The notes under the pieces were generated by a model. It saw only the letters and a program-made list of their open reading frames with translations. It searched no databases and was not told the origin of the DNA. From contig JAFDIC010000001.1 in assembly GCA_019308525.1 (NCBI GenBank), forward strand, positions 1 to 52,656: a DNA stretch of 52,656 bases. Direction: 5' to 3'. Both the position numbers and the translations under genes were made by a program. The first letter of the stretch is position 1. Every line of letters starts with the position of its first letter. This DNA is from Deltaproteobacteria bacterium (GTDB lineage Bacteria; Desulfobacterota; DSM-4660; Desulfatiglandales; HGW-15). This document shows positions 41,724-51,395 of this stretch, piece by piece.

Positions 41724-44700
41724 ATGAAGAAGTTCATATCCTGGTTTGCCGAGAACCATGTTGCGGCCAACCTGCTGATGGTATTCATGCTGGTTGCAGG
41801 ATCCACTGCGGCAATGACCATGAAGATGGAGGTCTTTCCCGAATCAACCCTGGATCAGATTTCAATTACCACCTCTTACCCCGGCGCCTCGCCCGCCGAG
41901 GTAGAGGAAGCCCTCATTCGCCGCATCGAGGAAAGGGTCGCGGGTCTTGCGGGCATCAAGAGGATCGAATCTACTGCCAGGGAAGGGTCGGGCACGGTGA
42001 TCCTCGAAGTCATGAAAGGGTGGGACATAAAGAGCCTCCTGGACGACGTCAAGGCCGAGGTTGACCGCATCACAACATTTCCGGAGGAAGCCGAGAAGCC
42101 TGTGGTAAGAGAGATGACCAGGCAGGTCTTCGTCATCACGCTTGCAGTCTATGGTGACGCACCCGAGAGGACCATCAAACACCTGGCCGAGAAAATAAAG
42201 GATGATATCACCAATCTCCCTGGAATCACCCTTGCCCAGGTCTCCGGGACAAGGAAAAGCGAGATCCATATCGAGGTATCTGAAAAGACCCTCAGACAGT
42301 ACGGGCTCACCCTGGGCCAAGTGGCTGAAGCGGTTCGACACGGAAGTCTGGATCTGCCTGCCGGGAGCATCAAGACCGGGGGCAGCGAAATCATGATTCG
42401 GACCAAGGGACGGCGTTACCATGCTGGTGATTACCTGGACATCCCCGTGATTACAAAACCGGATGGCAGCGTAGTCACCCTGGGCCGGATAGCGCAGATC
42501 AGCGATGGTTTCGAGGACGTGGATCGATTCGCCCGCTTCAACGGTAAGCCGGCCGCCTTGATCCGGGTGTACAGGGTGGCTGATCAGAGGGCCCTCGATG
42601 TGGCGGACACAGTGAAGAAATATGTGGAAAGGATCAAGGGGACCCTCCCTGCCGGGCTCGATATTGAAGTTACCAGGGACATGTCCCTCGTACTCAAGAG
42701 CAGGATCAACCTCTTGCTGAAGAACATGGCAATTGGGCTCGTGCTGGTTATCATCATCCTCGGATTGTTTATGAACATCAGGCTGGCCTTCTGGGTAACC
42801 CTCGGCATTCCCGTCTCCTTCGCCATCAGCCTCTGGCTCCTTCCCCAGTTCGAAATTACAATCAACATGATGTCCCTGTTTGCCTATATCATGGTCCTGG
42901 GCATCGTGGTGGATGATGCCATAATCGTCGGGGAAAGTGTGTTCAGGAAACAAGAGGCTGGATACCCTCCCCTGAAGGCCGCCGTGGAAGGCACCCTGGA
43001 AGTGGGACGGCCTGTCATCTTTGCCGTGCTAACCACCATCGCTGCATTCTACCCTCTCCTGCTTGCCTCCGGCAGGATGGGAAAGGTCATGAGCAATATC
43101 CCCCTTGTCGTCATTTTGGTGTTGCTGGGGTCTCTGGTCGAATGTCTGACGATACTGCCTTCACACCTGGCCAGGAGTAAGGCGGCAGCAAAAACGAGCG
43201 GGCAAAAAAGCAGGGGGAGGAACCCTGTTGATCGAGGCTTGAAGGCCTTTATTCGCGGCCCCTACTTCAAGCTCCTACGGCTGTGTATCAAATGGCGCTA
43301 TGCTACGGTGGCCTTGAGCATTTCGTTGCTTCTCCTGGCAGTGGGGATGTGGGAGGGTGGGTTCATAAGGTTCACCTTCTTCCCCAGGGTGGAGGGGGAC
43401 ACCATGATCTGCACGGTCACGATGCCTGCGGGAGTCCCGGTTGGGCGCACCGTGGATGTCGTTACCCATCTCGAACAGGCCGCGCAAAGGGCCCTGAGCA
43501 AGCTCGACAGGGAACGGGGCCCTGGCGCACCGCCCCTCCTTCACAGTATCCAGTCGGTGGTTGGCTCAGCAGGAGGACATGGCCCCGGCTCCGGGCCGGC
43601 AGACGTGGGTGGCCATCTGGCACAGGTCATCGTTCGTCTAATTGACAGTGAACTGAGGGATATCAGCACCTTTGAGATAGGCAACTTGTGGAGAGAGGAG
43701 GCCGGCCCCATTCCTGATGCCGAGTCAGTATCCTTTTCGACATTCCTGTTTCGAGCCGGCAACCCTATTGAGATCCACCTGTCCCATGACAACAATGACC
43801 TGCTTCTTGCGGCAGCAGAAGAGCTAAAAGACGAACTGAGGCAATACCCCGGGGTATTCGACATCAGCGACAGCTTCCAGGCCGGTAAGCCCGAAATGCA
43901 ACTCAAACTGAAACCTGCTGCGAGGGCACTGGGCCTAACCCTTGAGGATCTCGCCCGCCAGGTCAGGCACGCCTTTTACGGTGCAGAGGCCATGCGCTTC
44001 CAGAGAGGTGAAGATGAAGTCAAGGTCCTGGTGAGGTACCCTGAGTCAGAGCGGAAATCATTGAGCCATGTTGAAGAAATGCGCATACGTACCCCCGGCC
44101 GATCAGCCGTCCCCTTCACCCAGGTCGCTCTGGTCGCGATGGACAGGGGTTATGCATCAATAGAGCGGACCCAGCGCCTAAGGGTGATCAAGGTAACGGC
44201 AGACGTGGACGAAGAGGTGGCAAACGCCAGTGAAATCCGCGCGGAGCTTGAAGCAAGGGTCATTCCGCAGATCCAGGCAAAATTCCCTGGCTTGAGATAT
44301 GTGATGGAAGGGGAAGGCAAAGAACAAAAGGAGTCCCTGGCTGACGTAATAAGGGGTTTTGGTATTGCCCTTTTCTGCATCTATGCCCTTCTGGCCATAC
44401 CCTTTAGATCCTTCACGCAACCCCTTATCGTCATGTGCGCGATACCCTTTGGTCTTTTGGGCGCACTCCTGGGACACCTGATAACAGGCTATAACCTGAC
44501 CCTCGTAAGCCTATTTGGGATGGTAGGACTTTCTGGGGTGGTAGTGAACGATTCCCTGGTGCTGGTGCATGCAACCAACAGGATACGCGATAGGGGAGCC
44601 AGCACTTATGAAGCGATACTGAAGGGAACTGCCTTGCGTTTTCGCGCGGTCATACTAACATCCTTTACTACCTTTGCCGGACTCACACCCATGCTTCTGG

Positions 44701-44870
44701 AAAAGAGCCTCCAGGCCAGGTTTCTTATCCCCATGGCCATAAGCCTGGGCTTTGGTATCCTCTTTGCGACCGCCATTACCCTCATCCTGATTCCCTGTGG
44801 TTATGTCATCCTGGAAGATATCCATGGGCTCCTGCTCTCCATTAGGGGCAGCAGGGTCCCGGCCTCCTGA
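41724..44870 (+). CDS. RND efflux inner-membrane transporter (AcrB/HAE-1-like family)
   Basis: 1048 aa, full length. Twelve helices and two large periplasmic loops are visible. Helix 4 carries the proton-relay aspartates in VLGIVVDDAIIVGESVF, and the second half repeats the layout with GLSGVVVNDSLVLVHATNRI. The PGASPAEVEEALIRRIEERV motif in the first porter loop is typical. It is the drug/proton antiporter of the operon, with 21 nt between the adaptor stop and its ATG. The combination of a NodT-type channel, an adaptor and one RND protein is a complete tripartite pump. Substrate not predictable. Confidence 0.94.
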   Translation: MKKFISWFAENHVAANLLMVFMLVAGSTAAMTMKMEVFPESTLDQISITTSYPGASPAEVEEALIRRIEERVAGLAGIKRIESTAREGSGTVILEVMKGWDIKSLLDDVKAEVDRITTFPEEAEKPVVREMTRQVFVITLAVYGDAPERTIKHLAEKIKDDITNLPGITLAQVSGTRKSEIHIEVSEKTLRQYGLTLGQVAEAVRHGSLDLPAGSIKTGGSEIMIRTKGRRYHAGDYLDIPVITKPDGSVVTLGRIAQISDGFEDVDRFARFNGKPAALIRVYRVADQRALDVADTVKKYVERIKGTLPAGLDIEVTRDMSLVLKSRINLLLKNMAIGLVLVIIILGLFMNIRLAFWVTLGIPVSFAISLWLLPQFEITINMMSLFAYIMVLGIVVDDAIIVGESVFRKQEAGYPPLKAAVEGTLEVGRPVIFAVLTTIAAFYPLLLASGRMGKVMSNIPLVVILVLLGSLVECLTILPSHLARSKAAAKTSGQKSRGRNPVDRGLKAFIRGPYFKLLRLCIKWRYATVALSISLLLLAVGMWEGGFIRFTFFPRVEGDTMICTVTMPAGVPVGRTVDVVTHLEQAAQRALSKLDRERGPGAPPLLHSIQSVVGSAGGHGPGSGPADVGGHLAQVIVRLIDSELRDISTFEIGNLWREEAGPIPDAESVSFSTFLFRAGNPIEIHLSHDNNDLLLAAAEELKDELRQYPGVFDISDSFQAGKPEMQLKLKPAARALGLTLEDLARQVRHAFYGAEAMRFQRGEDEVKVLVRYPESERKSLSHVEEMRIRTPGRSAVPFTQVALVAMDRGYASIERTQRLRVIKVTADVDEEVANASEIRAELEARVIPQIQAKFPGLRYVMEGEGKEQKESLADVIRGFGIALFCIYALLAIPFRSFTQPLIVMCAIPFGLLGALLGHLITGYNLTLVSLFGMVGLSGVVVNDSLVLVHATNRIRDRGASTYEAILKGTALRFRAVILTSFTTFAGLTPMLLEKSLQARFLIPMAISLGFGILFATAITLILIPCGYVILEDIHGLLLSIRGSRVPAS

Positions 44871-44914
44871 ACCCGGACAGCCAGGGGCGAAAGCGGGCCA
44901 ATCACTGTTACATC

Positions 44915-45019
44915 TCAGAGCCCTTCACTCCTCTTGGAATCAGTCTGCTTGCAAATTTCAGATCTACGAGCCTTGAAAATAGAGTATATACAGACATTGG
45001 TATCCAGTACAAGCTTCAA
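44915..45019 (-). pseudogene. Relic of a VapC-type PIN-domain toxin
   Basis: A 34-codon minus-strand frame starts with a TTG and reads KLVLDTNVCIYSIF, the first strand and catalytic Asp of a PIN-domain ribonuclease, then breaks into unrelated sequence (KARRSEICKQ) and stops at 44915. A complete toxin is about 130 aa, so only the first 15-18 residues survive. The TTG overlaps the stop of the antitoxin-like frame (TTGA), the standard toxin-antitoxin layout. It lies between the RND gene and the MITE-like element. Not functional. Confidence 0.6.
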
Positions 45020-45204
45020 TCCCAGTCACCCTCATCAACCTGGTTGAAAACCTCTATAGACCTCCTCAAATCCTCTGCCTCTTCATGGGATAGCCAACCG
45101 GCAAGGTCCCTTCGAGCTTGCACGACTAATCCCGTTGCTGGACTTTCCTTCGTTTCGATGCCCCCTCTGGGGTCTTTTTCATTGAAAATTGTTCCTCCTA
45201 TCTC
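45016..45204 (-). pseudogene. Relic of a VapB-like antitoxin
   Basis: The minus-strand frame between 45204 and 45016 has no ATG start and reads near its end LAGWLSHEEAEDLRRSIEVF and then NQVDEGDWD before the stop. The acidic DEGDW-type end, the length and the overlap with the PIN fragment fit an antitoxin C-terminus. An ATG at 45182 (MKKTPEGASKRRK) lies in another frame and stops after 18 codons, which suggests a frameshift. Family assignment is tentative. Confidence 0.42.
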
Positions 45205-45261
45205 TTATCTTGCCCCAAAACTCCTCTTGAATTCCAAATTGTCCTATTTCATGATCTCAAA

Positions 45262-45459
45262 CTTGATGACTTCGTAAAAAAGTCGAATTTGATATGGCAA
45301 AGTAAATAGGTTCAAGTATATGTTCAAGTACAGCTTGCGAAATCCGGCTTGCAGGAGCGCGCGAATCTCGTGTGATGAGCCGTGCTTAACGTACGCCGCA
45401 ATCATACATAGCGAGATGAATCGCAACAGGGAAATTGGACCTTTTACAAAGCCATCAAG
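45262..45459. mobile_element. MITE-like element with 23-bp terminal inverted repeats
   Basis: The left end CTTGATGACTTCGTAAAA (45262 on) and the reverse complement of the right end, CTTGATGGCTTTGTAAAA (45459 backward), agree at 16 of 18 positions, with further partial matches to 23 bp. The centre has the ATCTCG/CGAGAT stem (45365-45370 with 45412-45417) and the GCGCGAATCT block shared with the element at 24792-24933. The element is 198 bp and non-coding. The target-site duplication was not obvious. It is one of two related elements in the window. Confidence 0.72.
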
Positions 45460-45671
45460 ACTATGACGGAAAAAGGCTCAAGTAGTGCCTTACCAGTGTG
45501 AGGGCCACTGGCAAAACACCCTCTCCCCCTTGCCCTCTTCATCCTTTCTTCATCTTGACCTGTTACATTCCGGCTCGAACTGGGCCGGGAAAACCTGAGC
45601 CGTTTTCTTGTGACCAACTGTTGAAATATTCCTATCAACCGGGAAAGGAATAAGGACCCAAGTGAAAAGTC

Positions 45672-46409
45672 ATGGAGCCGCTGCGGCAACTGGCCTCAGG
45701 GAAAGGCATCCACCTGGTCGAGGACGCCGCCCATGCGGCCGGCACCGAATACCGGGGAGAACGGATCGGCCGGCGGGGCACAGCCATTTTCTCCTTTCAT
45801 CCCATCAAAAACATCACCTGCGGTGAGGGCGGGATGTTTTGTGCCGACAACCCCGACCTTGTTGAACGCATCCGCCGGCTAAAGTTTCACGGCCTCGGAG
45901 TGGATGCCTATGACCGCAGGGTACAGGGCCGAACTCCCCAGGCCGAAGTCCTTGAGCCGGGATTCAAGTACAACCTGACTGACATGGCAGCGGCCCTCGG
46001 CTTAAGCCAGTTAAGCTGCCTGGATGGATTTATTGAAAAACGCACTCTGCTGGCCAGCCGCTACCGGGAACTGCTGGCCGGCGTGGATGAAATCCTCCCC
46101 CTTGCCCCTCCTCTCTACCCCGCACGTCACGCCTGGCACCTGTTTGTTGTCCGACTTGATACGAATCGGGCCCGCATGGATCGGGGGACCTTCATGAGGG
46201 AGCTGAAAAAACGGAATATCGACACGGGCATCCACTTCAGAGCAGTGCATACTCAAAAATATTACCGCCAAACATTGTCTCTGCCCGAAGGCGCGCTGCC
46301 GGCAACGGAATGGAATTCGGATCGGATCTGTTCCCTTCCCCTTTTCCCGGACTTGTCCCTGGAGGACGTGGACTCAGTGGTTGCAGCCATAAAGGAAGTT
46401 CTGGCATGA
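45672..46409 (+). pseudogene. arnB: ArnB aminotransferase, N-terminal third missing
   Basis: 245 aa against about 380 for intact UDP-4-amino-4-deoxy-L-arabinose aminotransferase. The surviving part is well conserved: VEDAAHAAGTEYRGERIG with the PLP-contacting Asp, FSFHPIKNITCGEGG with the PLP lysine, KFHGLGVDAYDRR and KYNLTDMAAALGLSQL. Missing is the N-terminal region, including the phosphate-binding GSAT-type loop. A stop codon (45663-45665) lies in frame just before the ATG at 45672, so the loss is a real deletion and not a missed start. The frame itself is undamaged and overlaps arnC in ATGA. Catalysis is unlikely. Confidence 0.87.
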
Positions 46410-47431
46410 ACCTGGTCGGCCTTTCCATAGTTATTCCGGTCTATAACGAAGAAGATAACCTCCGGGAACTCATTGACCGGTGCCTCGCATCCTGCAAGAA
46501 AACCCGCCGATCATTTGAGATCATTCTGGTGGATGACGGCAGCAGGGACGGCTCCCGCGCCATAATCTCCCGCGCTGCTGAGAATCACCCTGAGGTGATC
46601 GCCGTGATTCTGAACAGGAATTACGGCCAACATGCGGCGGTATTTGCAGGCATGGAACAGAGCAAGGGCGAGATCCTCATTACCCTGGACGCAGACCTCC
46701 AGAATCCTCCCGAAGAAATCCCCAGGCTCGTTCAAGAGATGGACCGTGGGGTAGACGTTGTGGGTACTGTTCGCCAAAACAGGAAGAACAGTGTCTTTCG
46801 ACGTTTCGCTTCCACCCTGGTCAACCGGATAGTCCAGAGAACCACCGGCGTGATGATGCATGACTACGGCTGCATGCTGAGGGCTTACAGGCGCCATATA
46901 GTTGATGCCATGTTACAGTGCCGGGAGCGCTCGACCTTTATTCCCATTCTGGCCAACACCTTTGCAGGAAGCACCGCCGAGATCCCGGTCAGGCACGCCT
47001 CACGCAGGAATGGAGAGTCGAAGTACGGGTTTTTGAAGCTTATTTCTCTCCAGTTTGACCTGCTCACCTCCATGTCTACCTTTCCCCTGCGCCTGCTTTC
47101 GTTCATGGGTGTGCTGATCTCTGCCTGCGGCATCGGTTTCGGCTCCCTCCTCATGGTACTCCGTTTTGTGTACGGGGCTCCATGGGGCGCAGAGGGCGTA
47201 TTCACACTCTTTGCCGTACTTTTTGTTTTTATCGGGGCACAATTCATAGGCCTCGGCCTGCTGGGTGAATACATCGGCCGCGTCTACCATGATGTCCGTG
47301 GCAGACCCCGCTTCTTTGTTAGGGAGATTCGTGGCGCAAGCCCTTCAACGGCTGACAGGGATAAGGCACCGAACCGTAATTCTGGCAGTGAACCAGGAAT
47401 CTTGAACTTGACTCCCAGGAGAACCCAATGA
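46406..47431 (+). CDS. arnC: Undecaprenyl-phosphate 4-deoxy-4-formamido-L-arabinose transferase ArnC
   Basis: About 341 aa, normal for ArnC. It moves formamido-arabinose from UDP to undecaprenyl phosphate at the inner membrane. A GT-A glycosyltransferase domain ([30 protein letters not shown] as the DxD metal motif) precedes two transmembrane helices at residues 235-290 ([37 protein letters not shown]). The ATG overlaps the arnB stop (ATGA) and the stop overlaps the arnA start in the same way, so three genes are coupled. The frame reads back to 46310, but the ATG at 46406 is the family start. Confidence 0.93.
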   Translation: MNLVGLSIVIPVYNEEDNLRELIDRCLASCKKTRRSFEIILVDDGSRDGSRAIISRAAENHPEVIAVILNRNYGQHAAVFAGMEQSKGEILITLDADLQNPPEEIPRLVQEMDRGVDVVGTVRQNRKNSVFRRFASTLVNRIVQRTTGVMMHDYGCMLRAYRRHIVDAMLQCRERSTFIPILANTFAGSTAEIPVRHASRRNGESKYGFLKLISLQFDLLTSMSTFPLRLLSFMGVLISACGIGFGSLLMVLRFVYGAPWGAEGVFTLFAVLFVFIGAQFIGLGLLGEYIGRVYHDVRGRPRFFVREIRGASPSTADRDKAPNRNSGSEPGILNLTPRRTQ

Positions 47432-49500
47432 AAGCCGTGGTACTCGCCTACCATAATATCGGATGCACGGGCATAAGGGCCCTTTTGGCTCACGGATTTG
47501 ATATCTTGGCTGTCTTTACCCATAAAGACGATCCGCATGAAGATATTTGGTTCGAGTCGGTGGCCGAGCTGGCTGCCTCTCACGATATCCCGGTCTATGC
47601 ACCGGAAGATATCAACCATCCGCTCTGGGTAGAACGAATAAGGGAAATGGGGCCGGACATTCTTTTCTCCTTCTACTACCGTAACCTGGTGGGAAAGGAA
47701 ATTCTGGACATACCGCCGGCAGGGTGCCTCAACCTGCATGGTTCACTCCTGCCCCGTTACCGGGGGCGGTGCCCGGTGAACTGGGTGCTGATCAACGGTG
47801 AAAAGGAGACCGGCGTCACCCTCCACTATATGACACCGCGGCCTGATGACGGCGACATTGTCGGCCAGAAGCCAGTACCTATTGATGACAGCGATACGGC
47901 CGTGAGCCTGCACAAAAAGCTTGCCATCGCGGCGGGCGAGCTCCTGGAAGAATTGCTGCCAGTGATTCTCGAAAACAGGGTAGAGCCCATTTCCCAAGAT
48001 CATTCAACGGCAAGCTATTTTGGAGGGCGTAAACCTCAGGACGGTGAAATCGACTGGAGACAGGATGCCCTAACCGTGCGAAACCTGGTGCGGGCCGTGA
48101 CCCGGCCCTCTCCCGGGGCATTCTCTTACCTCGGGTATCGCAAGTGTATCTTCTGGGACGTCGAGGTGGGGGAAATCTTTGGGGACGTTGTCCCAGGCAC
48201 GGTGCTCTCGACTGATCCCCTGAAGATCGCCTGCGGCGGCAGGGCGGTGAGAGTAGAATTCGGCCAGACTGAAAACGGAGTATACAAGAGCGGCAGGCAA
48301 CTGGCCCTGGAACTCAACCTGGCCCCCGGCATGCGATTCAACGGCCGGCCTGGAAAGAGCGTGGAACATGAGCAGAAAAAACATGTCCTTATCCTCGGGG
48401 TAAACGGCTTTATCGGCAATCACCTGAGCGAGCGGCTAGTAGGAACCGGTCGATACGAAGTGTATGGCATGGACTTGTGCTCAAATACCGTGAGACGCCT
48501 GATGGGGCACCCGAACTTTCATTTCAAAGAAGGGGATATTTCGATCATGCGCGAGTGGATTGAGTACCATGTGCGCAAATGTGACATTGTAATCCCACTT
48601 GTTGCCATTGCAACGCCTATAGAGTATGTGCGGGACCCCCTGCGGGTCTTCGAACTCGACTTTGAAGAAAATCTCCGCATTGTCCGATACTGCGTAAAGT
48701 ATGGAAAACGGCTTGTCTTTCCTTCTACATCCGAGGTCTATGGAATGTGCGGTGATCCCGAATTCGATGAGCAGCGTTCAAACTTAGTCCTGGGTCCTAT
48801 ACAGAAACAACGATGGATATACTCTTGCAGCAAGCAGATGCTCGATCGGGTCATCTGGGCATACGGAACCGAGAGGGGGCTTCAGTTCAGCCTGTTTCGC
48901 CCCTTTAACTGGATCGGGCCGAAACTCGATTCTCTGGAATCGGCCAGGATCGGCAGCTCCCGGGTGATCACCCAGTTTATCCTGAACCTGGTTGAGGGGT
49001 CTCCCATTCGCCTCGTTGACGGCGGCAAGCAAAAACGCTGTTTTACGGACGTCAGGGACGGAATCGAATGCCTTTTCAGAATAATCGAGAACCCGGATGG
49101 CCGCTGTGACGGCCGCATCTTCAATATTGGCAATCCTGATAACGAGTACAGCATGGAGGAACTTGCGAAGATCCTCCAAGAGATATTTGACTCCCATCCG
49201 CTTCGTTCATACTTCCCCCCAGGCGGCGGAATCCAGTATGTCGAAGCACGGGAGTTTGACGGCCCTGGCTATCAGGACCTGGAACACCGGAGGCCTTCTA
49301 TCCGTCAGGCCCGGAGACTACTCGGGTGGAGGCCTGAAATACCCTTTGATCAATCTGTTAAAGAGACCCTTGATTTCTTTCTAAGGGATGTGGTCCACAA
49401 GTCGGAGATCGTGTATGGTCACGGTGGGATTGCGCATAGATTCGGACACCCTGCGTGGAACTCGAACGGGTGTTCCAAATCTGATCGACCTTCTGTCTGA
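47428..49500 (+). CDS. arnA: Bifunctional UDP-glucuronate decarboxylase / UDP-4-amino-arabinose formyltransferase ArnA
   Basis: 690 aa, about 30 more than usual. The N-terminal formyltransferase (residues 1-300) has [12 protein letters not shown] with the catalytic Asn/His pair and [10 protein letters not shown]. The C-terminal decarboxylase (about 310-660) has the NAD fold [14 protein letters not shown], the Ser/Glu pair in [14 protein letters not shown] with the Tyr/Lys pair and the [13 protein letters not shown] loop. It converts UDP-glucuronate to the 4-keto-pentose and formylates the ArnB product. The usual end (DFFLR) is followed by about 35 extra residues, because the frame runs 86 nt into arnD before stopping. 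Confidence 0.94.
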   Translation: MKAVVLAYHNIGCTGIRALLAHGFDILAVFTHKDDPHEDIWFESVAELAASHDIPVYAPEDINHPLWVERIREMGPDILFSFYYRNLVGKEILDIPPAGCLNLHGSLLPRYRGRCPVNWVLINGEKETGVTLHYMTPRPDDGDIVGQKPVPIDDSDTAVSLHKKLAIAAGELLEELLPVILENRVEPISQDHSTASYFGGRKPQDGEIDWRQDALTVRNLVRAVTRPSPGAFSYLGYRKCIFWDVEVGEIFGDVVPGTVLSTDPLKIACGGRAVRVEFGQTENGVYKSGRQLALELNLAPGMRFNGRPGKSVEHEQKKHVLILGVNGFIGNHLSERLVGTGRYEVYGMDLCSNTVRRLMGHPNFHFKEGDISIMREWIEYHVRKCDIVIPLVAIATPIEYVRDPLRVFELDFEENLRIVRYCVKYGKRLVFPSTSEVYGMCGDPEFDEQRSNLVLGPIQKQRWIYSCSKQMLDRVIWAYGTERGLQFSLFRPFNWIGPKLDSLESARIGSSRVITQFILNLVEGSPIRLVDGGKQKRCFTDVRDGIECLFRIIENPDGRCDGRIFNIGNPDNEYSMEELAKILQEIFDSHPLRSYFPPGGGIQYVEAREFDGPGYQDLEHRRPSIRQARRLLGWRPEIPFDQSVKETLDFFLRDVVHKSEIVYGHGGIAHRFGHPAWNSNGCSKSDRPSV

Positions 49501-50302
49501 ATACCATATTCGGGCCAGCTTCTTCTTTTCGGTGGGACCGGACAACATGGGGCGTCATCTTTGGCGTATGATGCGCCCGGCATTTCTGGGCAAGATGCTC
49601 AGGACGCGGGCGGCCAGTCTTTACGGTTGGGATATCCTTTTGCGCGGCACCCTGTGGCCGGGTCCGGTGATCGGCAAGCAGTGCCCGGATTCGATCCGCG
49701 AAGCTGCCAGGGCGGGCCATGAAGTCGGGCTCCATGCCTGGGACCACCACTACTGGCAGACGCGCGTGGAAAAGATGGGTCAAGATACCCTGATTTGTGA
49801 ACTCCAAAGAGGTTACAATCTGCTTAGGGATCTGCTGGGACAGTGTCCTGATTGTTTTGCCGCACCCTCCTGGCGGGTTACCCCTGATGCCCTTGAGGTG
49901 CTGGGACAGTTCCCCTTTCGGTTCGAGTCCGACTGCCGCGGTCGTTCCCTGTTCCGACTGATCGTTGGAGGTCGACGGTTCCGCCATATCCAGGTGCCTA
50001 CCACCCTGCCTACATACGATGAAGTCGTTGGTCTGAAATGCAAGGTCGAAACATACAACGACTACCTTTTGAAGTTGATCCGGCCCGATGGTCTCAATGT
50101 GCTGACCATCCATGCTGAAACAGAAGGGATTGGCTGCCTCTCCCTGTTTCGGGATCTCTTGAGGGAGGCGACAAAACGCAACATTGACTTCAAGGCCCTC
50201 GGCGACATTCTTTCTCACACAGAAAAAATCGAGGAATCGGGTATATACAAATCCGCCGTTTCCGGCAGGGTGGGATGGCTCGCCTGTCAGGGTCGATTGT
50301 GA
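49415..50302 (+). CDS. arnD: 4-deoxy-4-formamido-L-arabinose-phosphoundecaprenol deformylase ArnD
   Basis: About 295 aa, the size of the E. coli enzyme. It removes the formyl group once the sugar is lipid-linked. The NodB-type start [20 protein letters not shown] has the metal Asp, [17 protein letters not shown] and [18 protein letters not shown] are near-exact family blocks, [11 protein letters not shown] carries two histidines of the metal site, and GWLACQGRL ends it. The chosen ATG at 49415 gives the exact family N-terminus; it lies 86 nt inside the extended arnA frame. No damage seen. Confidence 0.94.
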   Translation: MVTVGLRIDSDTLRGTRTGVPNLIDLLSEYHIRASFFFSVGPDNMGRHLWRMMRPAFLGKMLRTRAASLYGWDILLRGTLWPGPVIGKQCPDSIREAARAGHEVGLHAWDHHYWQTRVEKMGQDTLICELQRGYNLLRDLLGQCPDCFAAPSWRVTPDALEVLGQFPFRFESDCRGRSLFRLIVGGRRFRHIQVPTTLPTYDEVVGLKCKVETYNDYLLKLIRPDGLNVLTIHAETEGIGCLSLFRDLLREATKRNIDFKALGDILSHTEKIEESGIYKSAVSGRVGWLACQGRL

Positions 50303-50326
50303 AACCGGGCAAACAGGGTGGTAGAT

Positions 50327-51361
50327 ATGCTCCATAGACAGCATCCGATAGGCATCAAGAAAGGATATGCGTTTCTGCTCCTTTGTTTCTTCTTGCTCGC
50401 ATACATCATCCCCCTTGGAGCACGTGATCTCGCGGAGCCGGATGAAACACGCTACGCCGAGATTCCCCGTGAGATGATTGCAGGGGGAGACTGGATCGTC
50501 CCTCACCTGAACGGTGTTCGGTACTTTGAGAAACCGGTGCTTGGTTATTGGTTGCATGCTGCTTCCATTCTGCTCTTCGGGGAAAACAATTTTGCCGTCA
50601 GGCTGCCTTCAGCCATGTCCGCGGGCATCTCGGCATTGCTGATATTCCTGTTGGTTAACAAAACGAGCCGTGAGGGGAAAGATGGGGAAGGGTTCCCGGC
50701 CTTCTTGGCCGTGCTGGTGTACCTTTCCTGTCTCGAGGTGTTTGCCTTGGGCAATTTCGCCTTGCTTGACAGCCTGTTTTCACTCTTCCTGACCTCAAGT
50801 ATCATTTTCTTCTATTTCGCCTCGGAAGCCGCGCCACGCACTGCCAGAGAAACTGGCTACTTGCTGCTCTCCGGCGTGGCCTGCGGACTCTCCTTTTTGA
50901 CCAAGGGCTTTCTTGCCTTTGCCGTGCCGGCCCTGGCCCTGGGGCCGTACCTGGTCTGGGAGCGCCGCTATTCCGACCTCTTACGTATGAGCTGGCTTCC
51001 GATCCTATCCGCCGTCCTGGTGGCCCTGCCCTGGAGTATGGCAATCCACTTAAGAGAACCGGACTTCTGGCGTTTCTTTATCTGGAACGAACATATCCGG
51101 CGCTTTGTGGCGGACAACTCCCAACACAGGGAGTCATTCTGGTTCTTTTTCATGGCCGCACCGGGCCTGTTTTTCCCCTGGGCATTCCTGGCCCCCGCTG
51201 CCGTGCTCGGAATAAAAGGCAGGCTCAATGAACAGGCTCCCCGGGGCAGACTGGTAAGATTGTCTATCTGCTGGCTGGTCCTGCCTTTCTTGTTTTTCTC
51301 CTTTTCAAACGGTAAACTATTAACCTATGTACTTCCCTGCTTCCCGCCCTTTGCCGGGTAA
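50327..51361 (+). pseudogene. arnT: ArnT lipid A aminoarabinose transferase, C-terminal third missing
   Basis: About 344 aa against about 550 in E. coli ArnT, a multi-pass membrane enzyme that transfers aminoarabinose from undecaprenyl phosphate to lipid A. It begins with a correct PMT domain: PDETRYAEIPREMIAGGDWI with the catalytic Asp/Glu region, VRYFEKPVLGYW, GFLAFAVPALALGPYLVW and REPDFWRFFIWNEHIRRFV. It stops after FSNGKLLTYVLPCFPPFAG, where the intact family continues with more helices and a periplasmic domain. Only about 35 nt separate this stop from the next gene, so the 3' third has been deleted. Activity is unlikely. Confidence 0.87.
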
Positions 51362-51395
51362 AGATCCGGAGACATCTCTTGGAGGGTGCTTGAAC

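Larger units (their letters stand above)
44871..45671. other. Scar region between the efflux and arn operons
   Basis: These 801 nt contain no intact gene. From left to right are the toxin-antitoxin relic (44915-45204), the MITE-like element (45262-45459) and about 210 nt in which I see only a weak TATTCC/GGAATA hairpin near 45630-45655 before the truncated arnB. No terminator follows the RND gene. Confidence 0.6.

Noticed and set aside
41862..42953. 363-codon minus-strand frame inside the RND transporter gene
   Set aside because: It mirrors codon bias of the transporter on the other strand; no start site or family features.
45444..45689. 81-codon minus-strand frame before arnB
   Set aside because: Overlaps the MITE-like element and arnB antisense and shows no recognisable domain.
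49358..50557. 399-codon minus-strand frame across arnD and arnT
   Set aside because: Antisense to two well-recognised arn genes; no motifs.
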